This document shows positions 53,037-58,993 of a stretch of 58,993 nt of DNA, one piece after another. A model generated the notes under the pieces. That model was given only the letters and a program-made list of their open reading frames with translations. It was not told the DNA's origin and searched no databases. The translations under genes and the position numbers were made by a program. Each line of letters opens with the position of its first letter. The stretch's first letter is position 1. Source of the DNA: an uncultured Alistipes sp. (lineage in GTDB: Bacteria; Bacteroidota; Bacteroidia; Bacteroidales; Rikenellaceae); NCBI GenBank assembly GCA_944321965.1, contig CALUNH010000016.1:1-58993 (forward strand), read 5' to 3'.

Positions 53037-54698
53037 TTTTCTGTATTTCACGCGGTGGGGTTCCGTGTCGCCGCCCTGGGCCTTTTTCCACGCCTCGTAC
53101 TCCGAGTAGGAGCCCTGGTAGAAGACCACCTTCGAGTCGCCTTCGAACGAGAGGATGTGCGTGGCGATGCGGTCCAGGAACCAGCGGTCGTGCGAAATCA
53201 CCACGGCGCATCCGGCGAAGTTTTCGAGACCCTCTTCCAAGGCCCGCAGCGTATTGACGTCGATGTCGTTCGTCGGCTCGTCCAGCAGCAGGACGTTGCC
53301 CTCCTCCTTCAGTGCGAGGGCCAGGTGGAGGCGGTTGCGCTCACCGCCCGACAACATGCCGCACTTCTTCTCCTGGTCGGCGCCCGAGAAGTTGAACCGC
53401 GCGACGTAGGCCCGGGCATTGACCTGCCGGTTGCCCAGCGTGATGAGGTCCGTACCGCCCGAAATCACCTCGAAGACCGTCTTCTCGGGATCGATCGACT
53501 TGTGCTGCTGGTCGACGTAGGCCAGTTTCACCGTGGGGCCCACGCGGAACGAACCGCTCGTCGGTTGTTCGAGTCCCATGATCATGCGGAAGAGGGTGGT
53601 CTTGCCCGTACCGTTCGGGCCGATGACGCCCACGATGCCGGCGGGCGGCAGCGAGAACTCCAGATGCTCGTACAGCACGCGGTCGCCGAAGGCCTTCGAG
53701 ACGTCGTGCGCCTCGATCACCACGTCGCCCAGCCGCGGGCCGTTCGGAATGAAGATTTCGAGCTTCTCCTCCTTCTGTTTCGTATCCTCGTTCATCAGCT
53801 TGTCGTAGGCCGACAGACGCGCCTTCGACTTGGCGTGGCGCCCCGAGGGGGACATGCGCACCCACTCCAGCTCGCGTTCGAGGGTCTTGCGGCGCTTCGA
53901 CTCCTGCTTCTCCTCCATGGCCATGCGCGTGGTCTTCTGTTCGAGCCAGCCCGAGTAGTTGCCCTTCCACGGAATGCCCTCGCCGCGGTCCAGTTCGAGG
54001 ATCCACCCGGCGACGTTGTCCAGGAAGTAGCGGTCGTGCGTCACGGCGATCACCGTACCCTTGTACTGCTGGAGGTGCTGTTCGAGCCAGTCGATCGACT
54101 CGGCGTCGAGGTGGTTCGTGGGCTCGTCGAGCAGCAGCACGTCGGGTTGCTGCAGCAGCAGGCGGCACAGCGCCACGCGGCGCCGCTCACCCCCCGAGAG
54201 GACCTTCACCGGCTGATCCGGGTCGGGGCAGCGCAGGGCATCCATCGCACGCTCCAGCACGCTGTCCAGTTCCCAGCCGTTCACGTGGTCGATCTGCTCG
54301 TACAGTTCGCCCTGACGCTCGATGAGCCGGGCCATCGTATCGTCGTCCATCGGCTCGCACAGCTTCATGTTGATCTCCTCGTACTCCTTCAAGAGAGCCA
54401 CCGTCGCGGCGCACCCCTCCTCGACGACCTCCTTCACGGTCTTCGAGTCGTCGAGTTTGGGCTCCTGCTCCAGATAGCCCACCGTATATCCGGGCGAGAA
54501 GACCACTTCGCCCTCGAAATTCTTGTCGATGCCGGCGATGATCTTCATGAGCGTGGACTTGCCCGCGCCGTTCAGACCGATGATACCGATCTTGGCCCCG
54601 TAGAAGAACGAGAGGTAGATGTTGTTCAGCACCCGTTTCTGGTTGGGGAAGGTCTTGCTTACGCCGACCATCGAGAAGATGATTTTTTCGTCTGCCAT
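53022..54698 (-). CDS. ettA: energy-dependent translational throttle protein EttA (ABC-F)
   Basis: Ribosome-binding ABC-F ATPase that gates the first elongation steps by ATP/ADP ratio. 558 residues. Two ATP-binding cassettes: Walker A GLNGAGKST (about 40) and GPNGTGKTT (about 357); signatures LSGGERRR and LSGGERNR; Walker B LLLDEPTNHLD and LLLDEPTNDID. The arm/linker contains ERELEWVRMSPSGRHAKSKARL, diagnostic for EttA. The end HRVKYRKL is the normal family terminus, after which Met-Glu-Asn and the stop come from a repeat array. A TATCTTTG at 54739-54732 serves as -7 box. Confidence 0.95.
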   Translation of the reverse strand: MADEKIIFSMVGVSKTFPNQKRVLNNIYLSFFYGAKIGIIGLNGAGKSTLMKIIAGIDKNFEGEVVFSPGYTVGYLEQEPKLDDSKTVKEVVEEGCAATVALLKEYEEINMKLCEPMDDDTMARLIERQGELYEQIDHVNGWELDSVLERAMDALRCPDPDQPVKVLSGGERRRVALCRLLLQQPDVLLLDEPTNHLDAESIDWLEQHLQQYKGTVIAVTHDRYFLDNVAGWILELDRGEGIPWKGNYSGWLEQKTTRMAMEEKQESKRRKTLERELEWVRMSPSGRHAKSKARLSAYDKLMNEDTKQKEEKLEIFIPNGPRLGDVVIEAHDVSKAFGDRVLYEHLEFSLPPAGIVGVIGPNGTGKTTLFRMIMGLEQPTSGSFRVGPTVKLAYVDQQHKSIDPEKTVFEVISGGTDLITLGNRQVNARAYVARFNFSGADQEKKCGMLSGGERNRLHLALALKEEGNVLLLDEPTNDIDVNTLRALEEGLENFAGCAVVISHDRWFLDRIATHILSFEGDSKVVFYQGSYSEYEAWKKAQGGDTEPHRVKYRKLMEN

Positions 54699-55021
54699 AT
54701 CCTTATCAGCGAGATTTTTTCAGTTTTCCGCCAAAGATACGCAGAAAATCCGGATTTTCCCGCCCCTGAAGCCCGAATATTTTCCCGGGAGGCGGAGGAT
54801 CGGCGCTGAACGGGCTCCGGAGTCCCCGAAAGGCCGGATTTCCGACCCCAGCAGTTTCTCTACGGCCCGGAGAAGGCCGGGGTCCGCAGCGTACCCGGCG
54901 GCAATCCCGTGCAGAGCGCCTGCGGGCGACACGCCTCCACCCATGTCCCGGCACGAAAAATCCCGCCTCCTTCTCGGGAAGCGGGACTTGACAAACGATC
55001 GGCGACCGGTCTCGGGTCGGA
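54699..55021. other. intergenic region ettA / rubrerythrin
   Basis: Contains the ettA -7 box TATCTTTG at 54739-54732 and the terminator of the rubrerythrin gene at 54955-54989. The remaining G+C-rich stretch of about 200 bases shows no gene. Confidence 0.55.
54955..54989 (-). terminator. terminator of the rubrerythrin gene
   Basis: On the minus strand AGTCCCGC pairs with GCGGGATT (one G-T) across a 12-nt loop with its own CTTC/GAAG-type pairing, followed by TTTTT. Confidence 0.75.
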
Positions 55022-55600
55022 TCAATAGTTCTCCTTCTTGGGCTCGAAGTAGGCCTGCGGGTGCTTGCACGCCGGGCAGAGTTTCGGAGCCTCCTCGGCC
55101 TCGATGATGAAACCGCAGTTGCGGCACTGCCACCAGATCTTGCCGTCGCGCTTGAAGAAGTTCCCGTCCGTGAGGCGGCTCAGCAGCTTCAGATAGCGGC
55201 GCTCGTGCTCGGCCTCGACGATCGAGATCATGCGGAACGCTGCGGCGATCTCGGCAAAGCCCTCCTCGTCGGCCACCTGGGCGAATTCGCGGTAGAGCAC
55301 GTCCCACTCTTCGTTCTCACCCTTCGCGGCAGCCAGCAGGTTCTCGGCCGTCGTTCCGATCGGGCCGGTGGGGTAGCTGGCCGTGATCTCCACCTCGCCG
55401 CCTTCGAGGAACTTGAAGAAACGCTCGGCGTGCTCCTTCTCCTGTTCGGCCGTCTCGGCAAAGACACCGGCAATCTGTTCGTAACCCTCCTTCCTGGCCT
55501 TGCTTGCAAAGAAGACGTAGCGGCTCCGGGCCTGGCTCTCACCGGCGAATGCCTTCAACAGATTCTGTTCGGTTCGCGTACCTTTGATGCTCTTTTCCAT
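55022..55600 (-). CDS. rbr: rubrerythrin
   Basis: Non-haem iron peroxidase that removes hydrogen peroxide in anaerobes. 192 residues: an N-terminal four-helix ferritin-like domain with iron ligands in LKAFAGESQARSRY, AETAEQEKEHAERFF and SIVEAEHERRYLKLL, then a C-terminal rubredoxin domain CRNCGF ... CPACKHP. Full length with both iron sites intact. Own two-box promoter and terminator, so it is a single-gene unit; a redox regulator may act on it, but no operator was recognised. Confidence 0.96.
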   Translation of the reverse strand: MEKSIKGTRTEQNLLKAFAGESQARSRYVFFASKARKEGYEQIAGVFAETAEQEKEHAERFFKFLEGGEVEITASYPTGPIGTTAENLLAAAKGENEEWDVLYREFAQVADEEGFAEIAAAFRMISIVEAEHERRYLKLLSRLTDGNFFKRDGKIWWQCRNCGFIIEAEEAPKLCPACKHPQAYFEPKKENY

Positions 55601-55640
55601 ACTCTATAATGTTTAAGTGTGTTGTTTTCCGTTTCTGGGG

Positions 55641-55673
55641 CAAAGATAAACCTTTCCCGCACAAATCACCAAA
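55641..55673 (-). promoter_or_regulatory. rubrerythrin promoter
   Basis: On the minus strand TTTG (55673-55670), 21 nt, TATCTTTG (55648-55641); leader about 35 nt. Confidence 0.75.
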
Positions 55674-55700
55674 CTTTTTCGATCGTTAGTTTTTATCCCG

Positions 55701-56804
55701 CTATTCGGTTTGCTTATAGGGTGTGTCGTCCTCACCGGTCAGCGCCTCGACATCGGCCCGGAAGAGGCCGTAGGCCGACGGCAGGGCCATCGTATCGGCG
55801 GCTTCGGGCGGCAGGATGCGGTAGCGCGGCAGCGCCACCCACACGGGCGTCGCATCGAGCCGGTAGGTCATCCGGCCCTCGGGGTGACGAACGGCCTCGA
55901 TCTCGGCGACCAGCCCTCCGTCGGTGTAGCGCCGTCGCTGGTTCGAGACCAGGTTGCCCAGCGAGTAGAGCACCACATGCGTGGAATCCGCCTCCCAGGG
56001 CTGCACCACATGGGGATGGCTCCCGACCACCACGTCGACGCCGTGACGCCGCAGGAAGGCCGCCAGGCTGCGTTGCGCGGCATTGGCCCGCCGTTCGTAC
56101 TCGTTGCCCCAGTGGAGGCAGGCGACGATGAAATCGACCCCTTCGGCCCGTGCGGCGGCCAGATCGGCAGCCATCTGCACGGTGTCGATCCGGTTGACGA
56201 TCATCCCCTCCGGGACGGGCATTCCGTTGGTGCCGTAGGTGTAGTTCACCAGCGCCAGCCGCACGCCGCACCAGGTGAGGTAAAGCGGATGGTTCCTCCG
56301 GTAATCTGCACTGTCCGCAAAGACGCCCGTATGGCGGATCCCGCAGCGGTCGAGCTCCTCGATGCTTGTGCGGATCCCCTCGGCACCGCCGTCGCAGCAG
56401 TGGTTGTTGGCCATCACCGCGACGTTGACCCCCGCCTCACGCAGGGCGTCGGCCAGCGCCACCGGTGAACGGAACAGCGGATAACCCGTATAGCGTTCCC
56501 GACGGGTCAGTGTGGTTTCGAGGTTCACGACCGTGAGGTCGGCGGCCCGCATCCGCGGAGCCAGCGCCGCAAAAACAGGGCCATAATCGAAACCTTCGCC
56601 GCTGCGGGCCGCCTCGACCTGGGGGAGATGCTGCATGACGTCGCCTCCGAACCACATCCGCATCCGCTGGGGCGGCGGCACGGGACCCGGTCCGAACCAT
56701 CCGGCCGGGCGTGCCGACCCGGCCTGCCGGGGTGACCCCGCAGGGGTGCAGCACGTGGCGACGAACAGCAGGGCTATCAGGATTCGGATGCAGCGGCGTT
56801 TCAT
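55701..56804 (-). CDS. CapA family lipoprotein
   Basis: 367 residues. The signal peptide (RILIALLFVATCC) ends in a lipobox with Cys at about 17-18, so an outer-face or periplasmic lipoprotein is expected. The PGA_cap metallophosphoesterase fold shows MWFGGDVMQHLPQ (about 47-59), DLTVVNLETTLT, ANNHCCDGGAEG, YTYGTNG, CLHWGNEYE and VVGSHPHVVQPWE. CapA takes part in poly-gamma-glutamate capsule formation in Bacillus, but no capB/capC is near and family members also occur in other pathways; the substrate is unknown. Start ATG 56804 precedes the signal peptide; the open frame upstream is Arg/Pro-rich and overlaps the DUF4491 gene. Confidence 0.85.
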   Translation of the reverse strand: MKRRCIRILIALLFVATCCTPAGSPRQAGSARPAGWFGPGPVPPPQRMRMWFGGDVMQHLPQVEAARSGEGFDYGPVFAALAPRMRAADLTVVNLETTLTRRERYTGYPLFRSPVALADALREAGVNVAVMANNHCCDGGAEGIRTSIEELDRCGIRHTGVFADSADYRRNHPLYLTWCGVRLALVNYTYGTNGMPVPEGMIVNRIDTVQMAADLAAARAEGVDFIVACLHWGNEYERRANAAQRSLAAFLRRHGVDVVVGSHPHVVQPWEADSTHVVLYSLGNLVSNQRRRYTDGGLVAEIEAVRHPEGRMTYRLDATPVWVALPRYRILPPEAADTMALPSAYGLFRADVEALTGEDDTPYKQTE

Positions 56805-56860
56805 GGCAGCGGGTTTCCGGTTTTTTGGGGAGGGGGAAGGTAGCGGCAGGTGGAAACGGT

Positions 56861-57199
56861 TTATCGGCGAGAGACCCGGCGAGGGCTCCGACCAGACTCC
56901 CGGCGGGCTGGATTCTTCGGGAACCACCCTTTGGCGACCCGCTTGCGCTGCTCGAACAGCTCGCCGATGCTCCACAGCGACGAGGCGCCCCATACGGCCA
57001 GCAGCGTCGACCACAGGACGTGCCGCACGGCGATCGACCCGGCGATTGCAGCGAGCCCCATCACGAGGAACACCCACCAGATCCTTACGCCGAAGTAGTA
57101 TTCACCCTTGATGACCAGCGGATGGAAGAGGCCGATAATCAGAAAGGTGGCGATTCCGATTACGATTCCCGTCAGGTTGTATTGTGCCAGAAAGTCCAT
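56861..57199 (-). CDS. DUF4491 family membrane protein
   Basis: 112 residues with three predicted membrane helices (about 8-28, 40-58, 62-80). The pattern IGLFHPLVIKGEYYFGVRIWWVFLVMGL, then SLWSIGELFEQRKRVAKGWFPKNP, is that of DUF4491, a Bacteroidota family of unknown function. The C-terminal tail is Arg-rich. It lies 56 nt before the CapA-like gene and could share a transcript with it. Confidence 0.8.
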   Translation of the reverse strand: MDFLAQYNLTGIVIGIATFLIIGLFHPLVIKGEYYFGVRIWWVFLVMGLAAIAGSIAVRHVLWSTLLAVWGASSLWSIGELFEQRKRVAKGWFPKNPARRESGRSPRRVSRR

Positions 57200-57298
57200 T
57201 TCCAGAAACGGTATTGGTTGTCCCGGTTTAATAATTTATCGCAGGGATTCGAAGGTCCCGGAGGTCGGAAGTCCGAATCCTTCGAATCGCCGTCTTCT

Positions 57299-57350
57299 TC
57301 CATTTTCAATTTTCAATTTTCCATTCTCCATTTTCCATTCTCCATTTGCA
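57299..57350. repeat. solo 7-bp repeat array at the end of the mechanosensitive channel gene
   Basis: Plus-strand units TTTTCAA, TTTTCAA, TTTTCCA, TTCTCCA, TTTTCCA, TTCTCCA run in register (period 7). Same repeat type as at 52487-52565 and 53004-53036, but no four-helix-bundle gene is present here. The last eleven codons and the stop of the channel gene (57313) lie in it. Confidence 0.85.
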
Positions 57351-58527
57351 AAAGGTCCGCTCCGGAGGGGCGCTGGAAGACCCGCAGCCCGAACTCCGGC
57401 AGCACGGCCAGCAGGTGATCGAAAATCGCCGCCTGCAGGGCCTCGTAGGCCACCCATTCCGTACAGCGCGAAAAACAGTAGACCTCGACGGGCAGCCCCT
57501 CCGAGGTGGGCTGCAACATCCGCACCATTTGCATCATCTCGGGATGGACCTCTGGATTCCGCCTCAAGTATTGCCGGACATAATCCCGGAAAAGATGCAG
57601 ATTGACAACCGGTTGCCCGTCCGGAGCAGCCTCTTCGGCAACAAGGCCCTTCCGGTGCAGTGCCGCCAGTTCCTCCGCCGTACAGAAACGCACCGTCGTG
57701 GCGTCAACCGCCAGCGAACGCTTGATCCGCCGCCCGCCGCTCTCGCGCATCCCGCGCCAGTTCTGGAACGAATCGCTCACCAGCGCATAGGGCGGGATCG
57801 TCGTGATCGTCTTGTCGAAATTCTGGATCTTGACCGTCGTCAGCGTCACCTCCGTGACGTAGCCGTCGGCGCCGTACTTCTCCATCGTAATCCAGTCCCC
57901 CGGCCGCAGCATGTCGTTGGCCGAGAGCTGCACCCCGGCCACCAGTCCCAGGATGCTGTCCCGGAAGATCAGCATCCCCACCGCGGCCGAAGCGCCCAGT
58001 CCCGCCAGAATCGCCGTGGCGTCGCGTCCGATCAGGATGCTCACGATGAGGATCGCACCCACGCAGAAGGCCAGCAGCTTGATCATCTGGTATATGCCCT
58101 TCAGCGGGCGGTTGCGCAGGGTTTCATGTTGTGTGGAGATGTCGTGCAGCGTGTCCAGGAAGGCGTTGACCAGCAGCAGCACCGCCACGATCAGGTAGAT
58201 CAGGCACACCTTCCGGAGCAGGTCCAGCAGCTGCGGCATGTCGTAGAAGGCCGCAGCCAGCAGCATGTACCAGATCAGGGGCGGGATCAGCCGCGCCGCA
58301 GCCCGCATCAGGTGGTCGCTGAACAGGTAATCGTCCCACGTGGCCTTCGTGCTCCGGCTGAGGCGCTGCAGCGCCGGGACAACCACTCCCCGGAAGAGCT
58401 TCGCAGCTCCCCACGAGAGTATGACGATCCCCGCCAGGATGATGATTTTGGTGGTCCAGTCGATATGAACCTGGCTCCATCCGATGCCGGACAGCCATTC
58501 GGCAATCGGTCCGTTGAGTTCTTCCAT
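57313..58527 (-). CDS. mechanosensitive ion channel, MscS family (YbdG-like)
   Basis: 404 residues. Five hydrophobic segments to about residue 205; the MscS pore helix and beta-domain entry are in AILAGLGASAAVGMLIFRDSILGLVAGVQL and DMLRPGDWITMEKYGADGYVTEVTLTTVKIQNFDKTITTIP. The length and the long N-terminal membrane part resemble YbdG/MscM, a low-conductance osmotic safety valve. The family-like sequence ends at about FQRPSGADLLQ; the final MENGKWRMEN is read from a 7-bp repeat array. Start ATG 58527. A TATCTTTG at 58605-58598 is the -7 box and directly follows the upstream porin terminator. Confidence 0.88.
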   Translation of the reverse strand: MEELNGPIAEWLSGIGWSQVHIDWTTKIIILAGIVILSWGAAKLFRGVVVPALQRLSRSTKATWDDYLFSDHLMRAAARLIPPLIWYMLLAAAFYDMPQLLDLLRKVCLIYLIVAVLLLVNAFLDTLHDISTQHETLRNRPLKGIYQMIKLLAFCVGAILIVSILIGRDATAILAGLGASAAVGMLIFRDSILGLVAGVQLSANDMLRPGDWITMEKYGADGYVTEVTLTTVKIQNFDKTITTIPPYALVSDSFQNWRGMRESGGRRIKRSLAVDATTVRFCTAEELAALHRKGLVAEEAAPDGQPVVNLHLFRDYVRQYLRRNPEVHPEMMQMVRMLQPTSEGLPVEVYCFSRCTEWVAYEALQAAIFDHLLAVLPEFGLRVFQRPSGADLLQMENGKWRMEN

Positions 58528-58606
58528 CGTATCGTTCGGGTCGTTCGCAGCCGGGAAACCGACGGTTCCCCGTGCCGGGATTCTTGTTTGCTGTCGGCAA
58601 AGATAC

Positions 58607-58636
58607 AAAAAAAACGGTCCCCTTCACCGGGGACCG
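58607..58636 (-). terminator. terminator of the porin gene
   Basis: On the minus strand CGGTCCCC pairs with GGGGACCG across GGTGAA, followed by eight T. The T-tract runs straight into the -7 box of the channel gene. Confidence 0.85.
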
Positions 58637-58661
58637 CATCCAAGAGAATCCGAATGAGGCT

Positions 58662-58993
58662 TTAGAAGTTGTACTGCACCATCACCTGAGCCCGGTTGGC
58701 ATGGCCTTCGAGGTTGTTCATGTCCTTGCGCGTGCCATAGAGGTACTCGGCGGCGATGCGGCAGCGGGAGTTGAGCGAATAGAAGATGTTGCCGAAAATA
58801 TACTGTCCCTTCCTGTATTCGTCGTCGGCGTAGAAGCCGTTCTCCTGCTCGACATTGACCTCCGAATAGCCGCCCGAAATGAAGAGCCGCGGCGAGAGGT
58901 TGAACTGTGCGGCGGCCTGCCAGCCCCACATCGGCATGGTCTGGATCTGGTCGGCATTCTCGGGATTGGGCGTGAAGTCGAGCCCCGACCCCG
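58662..58993 (-). CDS. outer membrane porin-like protein, C-terminal part
   Basis: Cut by the right edge; about 110 residues are visible and the frame is open to the edge (GLDFTPNPENADQIQT precedes MPMWGWQAAAQF), so the internal Met is not the start. Beta-barrel pattern: strands such as AAAQFNLSPRLFISGGY, KGQYIFGNIFYSLNSR, RIAAEYLYGTRKDM, and a terminal strand AQVMVQYNF ending in Phe, the Bam recognition signal. The end resembles DcaP-like trimeric porins of Bacteroidota, but the visible part is too short for a firm family call. Confidence 0.7.
   Translation of the reverse strand, partial: GSGLDFTPNPENADQIQTMPMWGWQAAAQFNLSPRLFISGGYSEVNVEQENGFYADDEYRKGQYIFGNIFYSLNSRCRIAAEYLYGTRKDMNNLEGHANRAQVMVQYNF

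Noticed and set aside
52869-54809. A 646-codon frame antisense to ettA
   Set aside because: EttA is unmistakable, and the antisense product has no family features.

Overview
The window looks like a chromosomal segment of a high-G+C Bacteroidota, most likely Rikenellaceae such as Alistipes (an inference from content; no marker such as 16S rRNA is present). Supporting signs are the Bacteroidota promoter (TTG/TTTG, 19-21 nt, TAnnTTTG) in front of many genes, almost always a perfect or near-perfect TATCTTTG; a tmRNA whose tag ends NSYALAA and whose 3' CCA is not encoded; and family content typical of the phylum (PorV/PorQ-like protein, DUF3276/PUR protein, DUF4491, short GyrB, histone H1-like peptide, FeoA-FeoB fusion). 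Coding density is high, genes lie on both strands in short operons, and no rRNA, tRNA, prophage, CRISPR array or recognisable insertion sequence is visible.

Layout. 1-9.2 kb: end of a uracil-DNA glycosylase, mutS, udk, gyrB, an FtsE-type ATPase, tmRNA, then purT with a cyclophilin. 9.4-17 kb: a PLP aminotransferase, an AspT-type transporter, lrgAB, a ferrous iron operon (FeoA-FeoB fusion plus a 51-residue Cys-rich partner) and a histone H1-like gene. 17-25.3 kb: an envelope operon (YtfJ-like, POTRA-less Omp85, EptA-like transferase), a tyrosine phosphatase with an apparently leaderless message, a PorV/PorQ-like protein, fabG, glyA and DUF2461. 25.5-31.6 kb: glmM-nlpE-peptidase-inositol phosphatase followed by glmS, so two enzymes of UDP-GlcNAc synthesis lie close together. 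31.6-38.2 kb: nucleoside phosphorylase, then a tight run dnaN, exonuclease, LysM protein, rex, a leader peptide, a truncated RibF-like enzyme and a thioesterase. 38.3-49.3 kb: htpG, nitroreductase, dnaE-trxA-aldose epimerase, DUF2007, DUF368-aroE and a PUR protein. 49.4-58.99 kb: S41 protease, hisS, a four-helix-bundle gene in an apparent inverted-repeat cassette, ettA, rubrerythrin, CapA-like lipoprotein, DUF4491, a small-conductance mechanosensitive channel and the end of a porin.

Most of the window is core metabolism, replication, repair and envelope biology. The least ordinary structure is at 52.49-53.04 kb: a gene of the 23S-rRNA intervening-sequence (four-helix-bundle) family lies between two arrays of a 7-bp repeat in opposite orientation. 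The same repeat type supplies the last codons and stop codon of ettA and of the mechanosensitive channel. Other points of interest are a FeoB loop carrying a GGAD-PT motif that resembles sodium-pumping decarboxylases, a 24-residue leader peptide translationally coupled to the RibF-like gene whose start duplicates that gene's start, a leaderless phosphatase mRNA, and 18-bp repeats with a nine-G run in front of dnaN.
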